Counted from the stretch's first letter, positions 26,891 to 36,783 are shown. The stretch is DNA of 64,000 nucleotides from Trichocoleus sp. FACHB-40 (GCF_014695915.1 NZ_JACJPF010000098.1:1-64000), one strand, 5' to 3'. The notes: generated by a model not told the origin, from the letters alone. Made by a program: numbers and translations.

Positions 26891-27150
26891 TTTCTGGGTG
26901 CCATTAACTGCTTGTTAGCCGTATGGATTTATTTATCCCTGACTGTGAGATTAGCGCGTTTGACTTCCCTGAAATGAAAGTTGCAATTTCTTTTAAAGCA
27001 AACTCACCCAAAAATTAACTTAGATAAATTACTATTAAATAAGCGTAAATTTTATCAATAAATGAAACAGATTAAAAAGTATTTGTTAGAAAAATACTGG
27101 ATATCAGGTCAACAAGCGTAACAATTGTAAACAAAAAGGTGACTCGAAAA

Positions 27151-28131
27151 ATGGGAAGGCATCGGCATCTGGAATGGATAAATATACCTCACAGGCCCAA
27201 GCCTGGAACCGCACGAAAAAACCCGGCGTCCGCGAACTTTGTTCCTAGGCCCTTAACTTTAGTCGTTAGGCTCTCGGTGTTACTGGTGGGGATAATGCCC
27301 CCGGTTGCCGCTTTACCAACTTCTACGCCTATAACAGTCGCGCAAGCGCCACAGGCGGTGGATTCGGTAAATCAGGGTTTGCAGATGATTCAACAGGGGA
27401 AAGTATCAGAAGCGATCGCATCCTTTCAACGCGCCACCCAACTCGATCCCAAACTGGCACCAGCCCATTACAATTTAGGTCTAGCTTTGCGGCAGGCGGG
27501 ACAATTACAACCATCAGCGGATGCCTTTTACCAAGCGACACAAGCCGATCCCAAATTTGCCTTAGCTTTTGCCAATTTAGGCGCTGCGCTGCTGGAGGGC
27601 AACAATTTACAGCAGGCGGGTGATTATTTAGTCCGGGCGCTGGAAATCGATCCTAAGTTGGGGGTAGCGCATTACAATCTGGGTTTGGTAAGGGAACAGC
27701 AGGGAGATTGGGAGAAAGCGATCGCATCTTTTAAAAAAGCTATGCAGTTGAGTCCAAATGCACCAGAACCTGCTTATCATTTGGGCTTATCTTATTTACA
27801 ACAAAATAAAAATAACGAAGCTAAAAAAGCATTTCAACAAGCCTTAAAAATCAGCCCTAAATACCCCGAAGCTCACTACAATCTCGGTTCAATTTTAATG
27901 AATCAAGGAAAATTAGACGAAGCTTTAAACGCTTTTCGCCAAGCAGCCGAAGCTAATTCTAATTACGCCAATGCCTACTATGCAGCGGGTTTAGTATTTT
28001 TGCGCCAAGGCAAATACAGGGATGCTCAGCAATTACTACAATACGCAAAAGACCTCTACGCTGCTCAAGGTAACACCCAGTGGGTGAGGAATTCTCAGGA
28101 ATTATTGCAAAGAGCGCAAAATCCTAATTAA
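27151..28131 (+). CDS. Tetratricopeptide-repeat protein
   Basis: The ATG at 27151 (326 aa) is preferred to a GTG at 27139. After a basic, Pro-rich N-terminus and a hydrophobic segment (LVVRLSVLLVGIMPPVAALP), which could be a signal or anchor, come about seven TPR units from residue 70. Their pattern is PKLAPAHYNLGLALRQAGQL and variants every 34 residues. It is a protein-protein scaffold of unknown partner, probably exported or membrane-tethered. Confidence 0.88.
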   Translation: MGRHRHLEWINIPHRPKPGTARKNPASANFVPRPLTLVVRLSVLLVGIMPPVAALPTSTPITVAQAPQAVDSVNQGLQMIQQGKVSEAIASFQRATQLDPKLAPAHYNLGLALRQAGQLQPSADAFYQATQADPKFALAFANLGAALLEGNNLQQAGDYLVRALEIDPKLGVAHYNLGLVREQQGDWEKAIASFKKAMQLSPNAPEPAYHLGLSYLQQNKNNEAKKAFQQALKISPKYPEAHYNLGSILMNQGKLDEALNAFRQAAEANSNYANAYYAAGLVFLRQGKYRDAQQLLQYAKDLYAAQGNTQWVRNSQELLQRAQNPN

Positions 28132-28147
28132 GGCTCACCCGGATCAA

Positions 28148-28429
28148 TTAATTGCTGGTGCGATGTACTTTGACGCGCCTAGCCGGATCTTGCTTCTTCA
28201 CCCATGACAAAAATTTCTGCATCTGAGGTTCATCCTTCAGTCTTTCCACACAGTTGAGTTCTTGGGCTAATCTCGTATTATCAAACAAAGTATGTATCTG
28301 TCGATGGCAGGCAGAACAGATATTTGTAGTAGGGCCTGGATCTTCATTTTTCCGCTTGGTTTTCTGTCGCGGAACTAGATGATGTACAGTTAATTTTTCT
28401 ACTTCTCTTTCGCACAATTCGCACTGCAT
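28148..28429 (-). CDS. HNH endonuclease domain protein
   Basis: A 93-aa protein with a compact HNH/ββα-metal fold. A CELC pair near the N-terminus, LTVHHLVPR, and ICSACHRQIHTLF near residue 40 give the Cys-x2-Cys...HH...Cys-x2-CH pattern. It is a stand-alone small HNH protein, common in cyanobacteria and of unknown role, perhaps nicking DNA. It is convergent with the TPR gene, only 16 bp away. Confidence 0.85.
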   Translation of the reverse strand: MQCELCEREVEKLTVHHLVPRQKTKRKNEDPGPTTNICSACHRQIHTLFDNTRLAQELNCVERLKDEPQMQKFLSWVKKQDPARRVKVHRTSN

Positions 28430-28744
28430 TGATTGCTAGAACTCCTACTCCCTTACTTGGTAAAATAAATTATCATTGCCTTTAACAAAGTTATGATCTT
28501 TACAAGCATTACTTGTTTAATTATATAATTATTATAATAATTTCTAGAGCGACCCTATTTGATTAGCGAACCGCTGAGACACAGAGGAAGAGAAAAGAGA
28601 GAGCTTGATAAATAAATTAGGATTGCTATATTAGAAAAAAAATCGGTAAATATACGAATTTAGAACCAAGGGAGAGAGTGGTAGGTGTATTAAAGAAAGA
28701 AGCGATCGCTTCCATGAACCTCATCCTTCGCCCTTGCAAAATTC
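28430..28744. other. Divergent intergenic region
   Basis: There are 315 AT-rich bases between HNH (leftward) and the WD40-J gene (rightward). It contains a GCGAACCGCTGAGACACAG stretch near 28566, which belongs to the dispersed CTCTGCGCCTCAGCGGTTCG family, and a HIP1 site near 28702. No gene seen. Confidence 0.5.
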
Positions 28745-30616
28745 ATGTATCAAAATTATCAGAAAAATAGTGTTATCCCAGGTGCAGCATTTGTTACCGC
28801 AGGCGCGGCGACAGGTGCCGGAGTTTCCGCCGCTGTTGGCGGGATGGGATTAGTTGGAGGATTTGGAGCTGTTGGGCTTGGGATGGCACCAGTTACGGCG
28901 GCGGGAGCTGTTGCTGGCGCTGCTGCCTACGGAGCTTTTACAGCGATAGGAGAAGGAGATACTTTCGCTTTAGGTGCCATAGGAATTGGTGCAGCAGGTG
29001 GCGCTAGTTTTTACTCAGTTTTTGGCGGCATGGGATTAGCCTTTAAAGGAACGGCTGTAGGAATTGGCATGGCTCCGATGACGGCTGTTGGTGCAGTAAT
29101 TGGACTGGGAATTTATGGGTTGCATAAAGCTCTCAAATCAGAGTCAGGAGAGCGTTTAATGGGTGCAATAGATGCCTTCCAGCGAATGGAAGAAAAAGTT
29201 TTATGGCAAGAAGCTTACACCGAGGCACTTTTAGAATTAGAACTTGCAGCATTAGAAAAAAAGTTAGCTGGTGATGCTATAGAAAGAAAATTTGCTAATT
29301 GGGAACTGGAGGGTGAGTTAGAGGAATTGAAGGCTAAAATGCAGCCAAAAACTAATTCAAACTTCTTTAAACCAAATGTCAACTCATTTGCAACCCCTGA
29401 AACTTATGTCACCACGACACAGCCATTAAAAAGCAAGTTTTCTTCTCCTGAAATTGAAGCAAAACTGATGCGAGTAGAGGCACAGGCATCTCATTGTTGG
29501 AAATGCGTACATACTCTTAAAGGACACTCAGGCTCGGTTAATTCCGTTGCTGTCAGTCCCGATGGTGAAATCGTTGCCAGTGGGAGTGATGATAGAACAG
29601 TTACTTTGTGGAATCTGAAGACAGGAAAAAAGATTTTCACCTTTATTGGACAAGCACAGGAAGTTTATTCAGTGGCAATTAGTCCAGATAGTAAGACTCT
29701 TGTGAGTGGCAGTTTTGATCAAAAAATTACTAGCTGGAATTTGCGAAAAAATGAATTTATCCGCACCTTCTTTTATTTAAACTCAGCCTACAGTCATTCC
29801 GGCTTTGTTTACTCGGTTGTCTTCAGCCCAGATGGAAAAATTATTGCTAGTGGAAGTGCCGATAAAACTATCAGGCTTTGGAATGGCTACGGGGGAAAAT
29901 TAATCCGTACTATTAATGGACATTCAGATGCGGTTTTGTCTGTTGTTATTAGTCCCGATAGTCAAACTATCGCTAGTGGAAGCGCCGATAAAACTATTAG
30001 GCTTTGGAATTTGATTAGCGGACAACAGCACCACATTCTCGCGGGGCATTCCGGTTGGGTTAATTCTGTTGCCTTCAGCCCCGATGGAAAGACTCTCGCT
30101 AGTGGGAGTGGAGACACTACAATCAAGTTCTGGAATCTCAAAACCGGAGAATTAATTCGCACTTTCTCAGGACATTCATCTAGGGTTAATTCTGTTGCCT
30201 TTAGCCCCGATGGAAAAACTTTCGCCAGTGGCAGCACCAACAGCGTTAAAATTTGGAACCTGCACACTGGAGAATTGCTAGAAACTCTTTCTGGACGTGG
30301 TGCGGTTGCTTTTAGTGCTGATGGAAATACCTTGGTGAGTGGCGCTAATGGCGGCACTATTAAAATTTGGCATCAGTCCTGTGAGACGAACAAATCTCAA
30401 TCTAACTTTGTGCTATCTGGGGAATGGTGGGAAGTTTTGGGTGTGGAAAAAAGTGCTTATCCTAGCGATGTGAAGCGTGCATACATTCGCTTGGGAAGGC
30501 AGTATCATCCTGATATTAATTCTTCTGCTAGTGCTAAAGCTACAATGCAGGCAATTAATCAGGCATATGACCAGTACCAGAAAGAAATAAGCGGCAATAC
30601 GGTTCGGTTAAGATAA
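28745..30616 (+). CDS. WD40 propeller protein with glycine-rich N-terminus and C-terminal J-domain
   Basis: A 623-aa protein of three parts. Residues about 8-135 are Gly/Ala-rich with glycine-zipper-like membrane segments, in two similar copies (GGMGLVGGFGAVGLGMAP, then GGMGLAFKGTAVGIGMAP). Residues about 135-250 are helical and charged. Residues about 253-545 are seven WD40 blades (GHSG..VNSVAFSPDGKTLASGS..T..WNLKTGE). Residues 561-618 are a DnaJ-type J-domain with the HPD triad at 588-590 (YHPDI). The J-domain would stimulate an Hsp70 (DnaK), and the propeller would bind a client. The domain order is unusual. Confidence 0.92.
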   Translation: MYQNYQKNSVIPGAAFVTAGAATGAGVSAAVGGMGLVGGFGAVGLGMAPVTAAGAVAGAAAYGAFTAIGEGDTFALGAIGIGAAGGASFYSVFGGMGLAFKGTAVGIGMAPMTAVGAVIGLGIYGLHKALKSESGERLMGAIDAFQRMEEKVLWQEAYTEALLELELAALEKKLAGDAIERKFANWELEGELEELKAKMQPKTNSNFFKPNVNSFATPETYVTTTQPLKSKFSSPEIEAKLMRVEAQASHCWKCVHTLKGHSGSVNSVAVSPDGEIVASGSDDRTVTLWNLKTGKKIFTFIGQAQEVYSVAISPDSKTLVSGSFDQKITSWNLRKNEFIRTFFYLNSAYSHSGFVYSVVFSPDGKIIASGSADKTIRLWNGYGGKLIRTINGHSDAVLSVVISPDSQTIASGSADKTIRLWNLISGQQHHILAGHSGWVNSVAFSPDGKTLASGSGDTTIKFWNLKTGELIRTFSGHSSRVNSVAFSPDGKTFASGSTNSVKIWNLHTGELLETLSGRGAVAFSADGNTLVSGANGGTIKIWHQSCETNKSQSNFVLSGEWWEVLGVEKSAYPSDVKRAYIRLGRQYHPDINSSASAKATMQAINQAYDQYQKEISGNTVRLR

Positions 30617-30637
30617 TGCAGCCTACCCAACACATGA

Positions 30638-30665
30638 GTAGAGACGTTCTATAGAACGTCTCTAC
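30638..30665. repeat. Perfect 28-bp palindrome
   Basis: The half-site GTAGAGACGTTCTA is mirrored by TAGAACGTCTCTAC. It sits between the convergent WD40-J and desaturase genes and may act as a bidirectional terminator. Related to the palindrome at 63682. Confidence 0.8.
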
Positions 30666-30708
30666 TAAGAAAATTGGAAGATTTATTTAGGAGGGCTATA
30701 GTAAGCTT

Positions 30709-31773
30709 TTAATTCTTGCCCAGAGGACAAGTAACAGGCTGATCTCCCAAGGAATCTATGAATGTAGTTTCATCTTTGTAATGCCGGGGAGTTTGCAGTA
30801 ATAATCGCCAAGCTTGTCCGGCATCTAATAAGTTATGTTGTTCTGGATAGTGTATCATTAACAAGTTTTGAACCATTGGATAATAGTCCGAGTTCATTGC
30901 CGGAAAAATATGATGTTCCGTATGGTATGAGAAATTTAAGTGCAGCAAATCAAAGATTTTGGGAACTCGGAGAGAGACACTATTCATCAGCGGATCGTTA
31001 ACGCTGGTCATCTCGCATATCATGTGATTTGTATAAATATAAAACATGACACCAGCGTAGCCAATTGCAAGCGGGAGGAAGTAGCTGAGTAGGAGTTTGA
31101 TGGGGTTAAAGTCTAGATACGCGATGATACTGAAATGAATCCCTAATATTAATAGAAATTCCCAGGCGATCGCTTGCCTATCTTTGCCACTCACTTTAAA
31201 AGCAGCAGGCACATAATCTACAGACTCATTATTAAACAACACTACCGAAGTTAGGTTGCGAAAAGTATGAACCAGCCATGCTGATGTCATCCCTACAGTT
31301 AACCATAACGGATTAACTTCAGTAGATGGGACGAATAGATTTTGAATCCATTTTCCCCAAGTATCAGGCTGTTGATATAAGTAATTGCGATCTGGATCTT
31401 TCAGGGAATTAGTATTATTGTGATGCACTCGATTATGAACTGCTTTCCACAACGTCGGTGGCATCCACATAATCGTTAATCCGAGAAAGCTTACCAAACG
31501 CATCAGGCGAGAATTTCTAATCGCGCTGCCGTGCATGAGGTCATGGGAGCTGAATAGTAAAACAATGACACTATTGCCCATTACCAGGCTTAGCGGTAAA
31601 TAAAGCCACAATAAATATACAGACCAACGGTCTAACTTAGATGCGATCGCCCAGCCCAATATCAGAATTGCTACATTAATTAATAAAATGAATAACTTAT
31701 TGGGATCGGGTGCAAACGCAGCATCAGGAAGAAGAGGACGCAATTTTTTGGCGTACTCTGCTTGAGGAATCAT
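30709..31773 (-). CDS. Fatty acid desaturase family protein
   Basis: Integral membrane di-iron desaturase/hydroxylase of 354 aa (ATG at 31773; an upstream TTG at 31788 is possible). The three His boxes are HDLMH (H77, H81), HNRVHH (H113, H117, H118) and HTEHH (H284, H287, H288). Four or more hydrophobic helices surround them. This is a membrane-lipid or carotenoid-modifying enzyme, but the substrate cannot be read from the sequence; it is not a clear DesA/DesB/DesC. It is divergent from a broken methyltransferase gene of lipid type. Confidence 0.87.
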   Translation of the reverse strand: MIPQAEYAKKLRPLLPDAAFAPDPNKLFILLINVAILILGWAIASKLDRWSVYLLWLYLPLSLVMGNSVIVLLFSSHDLMHGSAIRNSRLMRLVSFLGLTIMWMPPTLWKAVHNRVHHNNTNSLKDPDRNYLYQQPDTWGKWIQNLFVPSTEVNPLWLTVGMTSAWLVHTFRNLTSVVLFNNESVDYVPAAFKVSGKDRQAIAWEFLLILGIHFSIIAYLDFNPIKLLLSYFLPLAIGYAGVMFYIYTNHMICEMTSVNDPLMNSVSLRVPKIFDLLHLNFSYHTEHHIFPAMNSDYYPMVQNLLMIHYPEQHNLLDAGQAWRLLLQTPRHYKDETTFIDSLGDQPVTCPLGKN

Positions 31774-32072
31774 TACTTGGTTATCCAAAATTAAAGACCT
31801 GTATTTTAACTTAACAGATTTTTATTCTATCCTATCTTCAGAAATATATTTGTTTTTGGTTTCGTTAAAAAAAACTTAAAAATTTTTCCGTTTATTATCA
31901 ATAAATATAGTTTAAATGAAAATCCTTTTTCCTGAAACCCGCGCTATTAATAGATTTCTTAAAGATAACTGTAACCTATAACATATTCTACCTCTTTAGA
32001 GGGATGGAATCAAAAAAACGGTAGCTTAAGCTCCAGCTATCCCAATCCTCTAGATAGATTACGAGGGTGGCT

Positions 32073-33198
32073 ATGACTTCAACTTCAGTATTAGAAAACA
32101 TCGAAAATATATCCCTTTAGTAGGGGATGTCAATATCAAAACCCCATTAGCATATAAGACCAGCCGTGGGGCTGTCAAGGTAGTTAACGCAGCACAAATG
32201 GCAGTAGCAGAGGCTTATATTAACGGATTTGAAGTGCCTGATGCTGTACTGCGATCGCTTTTCGATACCTTCATGCCCATCTTGTTCAAATATTTTCCCT
32301 CTCTTTTAGCACCCTACGGCTGGGTATTAAAAGAAACCGATCATCTCGCCGAAGGTTCGCGAGATCAGTATGACTTGCCACAAGCCATGCTGAATACAAT
32401 GTTAGGAGATGGGAAACTTATTTATCCCAAATACAGCATGGCATTGTGGGAAAAAGGCGCAGCCAATCTTGAGCAAGCCAAGCCTAAATGCAAATGATCG
32501 ATGATGTAATTGAGAAGCTAGAGATCAAAGACGGCGACAATATTTTAGACTTTGGCTGTGGTTGGGGATGCGTTCCCAATTATATTCTTTCCAAGTTCCC
32601 CAATGTCAAGTTTACGGGAGTTAATTTGAGCCACGAACAATGCGAATATATGCGTGGCAAAATGCAAGATCCGGAAAGTTACCTTAGTTCAGGACGATTT
32701 ACGCTGTATGAAGGCGACTTAAATGATGCCTTCTTTGACACAAAGTTTGACAAAATTCTCTCGATTCGCGTTTTCTGCCATGTGGGTAATTTAACCAAAG
32801 CCTTCCAGAAATTAGCTTTATTCTTGAAGGAGGACGGCAAACTTTTTATTCACATCATCACAGTCCGCACCCCTAACAACATCTCCAGCGTTTACACCCA
32901 CAAATATATTTTTCCGCATGGCCGTTACTGGAATTTCGATGCAGTTCCTAGCCATAACAAAGACCTAAAAACCATTCAAAGATGGTACCTCAACGGCTAT
33001 AACTACTCTACAACCTTTGCTAACTGGCTAAAAAACTTTGATGACAATCAGGCAACAAACAAACAGTTAGACTATGGCATCGAGTATGCAAATTTCCGCC
33101 GGATTTGGAGGTTTTATTTGATATGGTTTGTTCGCAACTTTGCTAGTTGTAATGGGGAATATAACGGCAACGGTCAATTTTTATTGACTCATACTTAA
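32073..33198 (+). pseudogene. Frameshifted SAM methyltransferase, cyclopropane-fatty-acid synthase-like
   Basis: Three pieces in different frames build one protein of about 375 aa. Piece 1 begins at the ATG at 32073 (MTSTSVLENIEN) and is broken near 32110-32116, where an extra AT within an AT run shifts the frame. Piece 2 covers roughly 32116-32490. Piece 3 starts at 32488, after what looks like loss of one A in AAAA (KPK then MQMIDD). SAM motif I (ILDFGCGWGC) and the follow-on VNLSHEQCEYM are in piece 3, and the end is intact. It resembles CFA synthase/coclaurine N-methyltransferase relatives. It may be a true pseudogene or two sequencing errors. Confidence 0.8.
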
Positions 33199-33282
33199 TG
33201 CAGTCTCAAATTGAGGCATAGCGTCTAACATTGGCGTTTCCAAGCCTAATAATAGAAGAGAAGCGAGGGAAATATCTATAAC

Positions 33283-34095
33283 TTAATCGTGGATGCTGCC
33301 ATCAGGCATGATAGCTCCCTTGAGGTTAGCTCCCCTGAGATTGGTTTGAGATAAATTTGCGCCATGTAAGTTGGCTCCAGTGAGGTTGGCTCCCCTCAAA
33401 TCTGCCCAAACCAAATCTGCCTGACTCAGGTTAGTACCGCTGAGGTTGGCTTCACGCAGGTTGACTCCGGGGAGATTGGCTTTACTCAGGTCTATCCCTG
33501 CCAGACACACTTGAGGAGCAATTAACAACGCTCCTGCTGAGGCAGGTTCAAACCATTCAGGAAACTTAGTTTGTTCGTTGTAGAGAGCTTTTTGTAAGTT
33601 AGCTTTGAGTAAGTTTGCCTCCCGCAAGTCAGCCTCATAAAGGTGTGTTGAACTCAAGTTTGCCTCACAGAGGTTGGCTCCACTCATGTCGGCTCCCCGC
33701 AGGTCGGCTAAACTCAAATTGGCTCTACTCAGCTCAGCGCCAATTAAGTCAGCGCCAATCAAGTCGGATAAACTCAGATTTGCTCCACGCAGGTTGGTGC
33801 CAATCAAGTCAGCTAAACTCAGATTAGCTGCAATTAAGTAGGCTCCAATCATCTCGGCTCCGCTCAAGTCGGCTCTACGCAAATCTGCCTCGCACAGGTC
33901 AGTCAGTTCCATGTTGGCTGCTGCTAGAGTAGCTCGGCTGAGAATGGCTCGGCTAAAGGTTGCCTTCTTTAGGTTTGCCCCACTGAAATCCACCTGACTG
34001 AGATTTGCCCCGCTTAAGTCGGTATTAGACAGTTCGGCTAGACAAAAATCTCTTTCTCCAGCTGCGTATCTCCTGAATAGTTCATCCGCGTCCAT
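33283..34095 (-). CDS. Pentapeptide-repeat protein
   Basis: A 270-aa right-handed quadrilateral beta-helix protein made of A(D/N)LxX repeats (for example ANLSLADLRGADMSGANL in the middle). The repeats are interrupted near residue 175-205 by a non-repeat loop (KALYNEQTKFPEWFEPASAG) of the kind seen in many cyanobacterial members. The frame opens with TTG; the ATG next to it is used. Function unknown; such proteins are numerous in filamentous cyanobacteria. Confidence 0.9.
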   Translation of the reverse strand: MDADELFRRYAAGERDFCLAELSNTDLSGANLSQVDFSGANLKKATFSRAILSRATLAAANMELTDLCEADLRRADLSGAEMIGAYLIAANLSLADLIGTNLRGANLSLSDLIGADLIGAELSRANLSLADLRGADMSGANLCEANLSSTHLYEADLREANLLKANLQKALYNEQTKFPEWFEPASAGALLIAPQVCLAGIDLSKANLPGVNLREANLSGTNLSQADLVWADLRGANLTGANLHGANLSQTNLRGANLKGAIMPDGSIHD

Positions 34096-34146
34096 CAATT
34101 AACCCCTTGGTTTCCTCCCTCATTCAGTAGATTAAGCTATCACAAT

Positions 34147-34170
34147 AAAAAAAGCCCCCAGCTGGAGGCA
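34147..34170 (-). terminator. ctaE terminator
   Basis: On the minus strand GCCTCCAG pairs with CTGGGGGC, followed by a seven-T run. It lies 30 bp beyond the ctaE stop and ends the ctaC-D-E operon. Confidence 0.85.
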
Positions 34171-34199
34171 AATTTTTTATTGTAGTGCTTCAAAAACAC

Positions 34200-34829
34200 T
34201 TAAAGCAGATAGAGGATTGTGAACAGAACAATCCACACGATATCAACGAAGTGCCAGTAAATTTCTGCGGCTTCAACGCCAAAGTGGTGTTCATTGCTGT
34301 AGTGGCCGGGTTTGAGACTGCGCCACAACACAGCACCAATTGCCCCAAGTCCTAAGAATACGTGCAAACCGTGGAAGCCAGTCAAAACATAAAAGGTGCT
34401 GGCAAATAAGTTAGTGCTAAGACCAAATTCTAAGTGGCTGTATTCGTAAAGCTGACCGCAAAGGAAAATTGCGCCCATGATGCCAGTTAAGGCAAACCAT
34501 GTCCGCAAACCTTTGACGTCATTCTTTTTGATGGCGGTGTCAGCATTGTGGATCACAAAGCTGCTAGAAATCAGAATTATGGTGTTGATTCCAGGTAGCA
34601 ATAGCTCTAGTTTTGGCGTTCCTTCGGGGGGCCAAGACGGTGCAACTGCTCGGAAGGCGAGATAAGCAATAAATAAGCCGAAAAAGATCATGCCTTCTGC
34701 TACCAGAAATACAATCAGCCCCTCGATGCGAAAATCGTGATGTTCTACGCCGTGGGCTTCCACTGCTGCTTCTGGCTCGTGGTGATAATTTAGGGCAGTT
34801 TTTGCTGGGTCAATTGTTGAACCTTGCAT
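34200..34829 (-). CDS. ctaE: Cytochrome c oxidase subunit III
   Basis: A 209-aa integral membrane subunit of the aa3-type terminal oxidase. Five hydrophobic helices are recognisable, with the conserved FHGLHVFLG and the end VDIVWIVLFTILYLL. It has the short five-helix bacterial form. It lies third in ctaC-D-E, 110 bp after ctaD, across a repeat-rich gap. Confidence 0.95.
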   Translation of the reverse strand: MQGSTIDPAKTALNYHHEPEAAVEAHGVEHHDFRIEGLIVFLVAEGMIFFGLFIAYLAFRAVAPSWPPEGTPKLELLLPGINTIILISSSFVIHNADTAIKKNDVKGLRTWFALTGIMGAIFLCGQLYEYSHLEFGLSTNLFASTFYVLTGFHGLHVFLGLGAIGAVLWRSLKPGHYSNEHHFGVEAAEIYWHFVDIVWIVLFTILYLL

Positions 34830-34845
34830 GAATCTCCTCTATAAA

Positions 34846-34937
34846 GAATTGGGAATTGGGGATTAAGAATTAGGGATTGGGAATTGGGAAAAAGTCTTAC
34901 CTAGTCTCTAGTCCCTAGCCCCCAGTCCCTAATCCCT
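34846..34937. repeat. Low-complexity inverted repeat between ctaD and ctaE
   Basis: One side is built from GGGAATTGGG/GGGATTAGG units, the other from the complementary CCCTAATCCC type. Related wording occurs in menE (47440-47472) as in-frame sequence. Confidence 0.7.
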
Positions 34938-34938
34938 A

Positions 34939-36702
34939 TTAACGATTGTGACTTTCTCCTTGACGGTCATCGGGATGAGCCGCAACAGCTGGATCTGGAT
35001 CTGCACGTAAGGCGGAGTCAGGGCCGGCAGACAAGACTGGATTTCGAGGATCGTCGAGGGGGACATCTACCTTGGTGCGGCGATCGCCCATGCCGTAGTC
35101 ATAAGGGCCAGTGGCTAACACTGGGTCTTTCTCAAAGTTTTCTACTGGGGGGGGCGAAGTCGTCATCCACTCTAGGGTTAGTCCGTCCCAAGGGTTGTCG
35201 GGTGCTTTGGGGCCAGCTATCCAACTCCAGCAGGCATTGACAATGAAGGGAATGGTGGAAACGGCAAGTATATACGCTCCAATGCTGCAAATTAGGTTGA
35301 GTGTGGCAAATTTGGGGTCATACTCGGCAATCCGCCGATTCATGCCTTCCATACCCAACTTGTGCATTGGTAGAAAAGCCAAGTTGAATCCAATAAACAT
35401 CAGGACAAAGTGAACTTTGCCCCAAGCTTCGTTCAACATCCGCCCGGTCATCTTAGGGAACCAGTGGTAGAATCCGGCGTAGATGCCGAAAACGCTGCCG
35501 CCAAAGAGGACGTAGTGCAGGTGAGCAACTACAAAGTAGGTGTCGTGAACGTGGATGTCGAAGGGTACAGCCGCCAACATAACGCCGCTGATGCCGCCGA
35601 TAACGAACATGGAGATAAAACCGAGAGCGAATAGCATGGCGCTGTTGAGGCGCAGTTTGCCGCCCCAAATTGTGGCTAACCAGCTAAAGACTTTAATGCC
35701 AGTTGGTACGGCGATTACCATTGTGGTGATCATGAAGAACATCCGCAACCAGGCTGGGGTACCGCTAGTAAACATATGGTGCGCCCAGACGATTAGCCCC
35801 AAAAAGCTGATAGCTAGGCTGGAATATGCGATCGCCTTGTACCCAAAAATCGGTTTGCGAGAGTGTACTGGCAGAATTTCTGAGATCATCCCAAACATGG
35901 GGAGGATCATGATATAAACCGCCGGGTGGGAGTAAAACCAGAACATATGCTGGTACACGACGGGATCACCGCCACCCGTGGGGTTAAAGAAGCTAGTCCC
36001 CACCAGCAGGTCAAAGGCCAGGAGAATCAATGCCCCTGCTAATACCGGAGTGGAAATGACAGCTAAGCAGGAGGTGGCGAACATTGACCAACAGAATAAG
36101 GGCATTTGGTTCCACCCCATCCCTGGTGTCCGCATCTTCCAGATGGTGACGATAAAATTGATCCCTGCCAAGATGGAGGACGTTCCCAGCAACAGGACGC
36201 TCATAATCCAAATCGCTTCCCCAGCTTTACCGCTGACGATGCTCAAAGGGGGGTATGAAGTCCAACCTGCGCCTGGTGCGCCGACGAAGAAACTGCTCAT
36301 CAGCAGTATGCCGGCGGGGGGGATCATCCAGAAAGCGATCGCATTCAGTCTGGGAAACGCCATATCCCTTGCCCCAATTAGCAAAGGCACCAGATAATTC
36401 CCAAACCCACCAGTTCCCGCAGGTACGATCCACAGGAAAATCATCACCGTCGCGTGGACTGTAAATAAGCTGTTGTAAACATCCGGTGCAACAAAATCCG
36501 ACGCTGGCGTTGCCAATTCCGTGCGGACTGCTGTTGCCAGTGCGCCACCGATCAGATAAAAAATAAACGTTGTAACCAGGTATTGAATCCCGATCACTTT
36601 GTGGTCGGTGCTAAAGCCAAAATATTCTCGCCAATGCGTTACCTTCGGTTCGTCACCGTGAGCAGGTATATTGGCACGTTCTTGAAGCTGTGCTTGTGTC
36701 AT
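34939..36702 (-). CDS. ctaD: Cytochrome c oxidase subunit I
   Basis: A 587-aa catalytic subunit with twelve helices, heme a and the heme a3-CuB centre. Landmarks are FWFYSHPAVYIMILPMFG (the CuB His and cross-linked Tyr region, split here), VWAHHMFTSG, and HDTYFVVAHLHYVLFGG (heme ligands and His). A hydrophilic, Pro/Asp-rich tail of about 50 residues follows the last helix. It belongs to the operon ctaC-ctaD-ctaE. Confidence 0.97.
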   Translation of the reverse strand: MTQAQLQERANIPAHGDEPKVTHWREYFGFSTDHKVIGIQYLVTTFIFYLIGGALATAVRTELATPASDFVAPDVYNSLFTVHATVMIFLWIVPAGTGGFGNYLVPLLIGARDMAFPRLNAIAFWMIPPAGILLMSSFFVGAPGAGWTSYPPLSIVSGKAGEAIWIMSVLLLGTSSILAGINFIVTIWKMRTPGMGWNQMPLFCWSMFATSCLAVISTPVLAGALILLAFDLLVGTSFFNPTGGGDPVVYQHMFWFYSHPAVYIMILPMFGMISEILPVHSRKPIFGYKAIAYSSLAISFLGLIVWAHHMFTSGTPAWLRMFFMITTMVIAVPTGIKVFSWLATIWGGKLRLNSAMLFALGFISMFVIGGISGVMLAAVPFDIHVHDTYFVVAHLHYVLFGGSVFGIYAGFYHWFPKMTGRMLNEAWGKVHFVLMFIGFNLAFLPMHKLGMEGMNRRIAEYDPKFATLNLICSIGAYILAVSTIPFIVNACWSWIAGPKAPDNPWDGLTLEWMTTSPPPVENFEKDPVLATGPYDYGMGDRRTKVDVPLDDPRNPVLSAGPDSALRADPDPAVAAHPDDRQGESHNR

Positions 36703-36783
36703 AACTAATCGCAGGATTGCTGATTGCTAATTGAAGGATTGCTAATTGGCTTTTTTTACCATTACCCATCCTGACCTTAGCGA

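Noticed and set aside
35111-36464. Several plus-strand open frames opposite ctaD
   Set aside because: They are antisense to a perfectly conserved oxidase gene and read as random composition.
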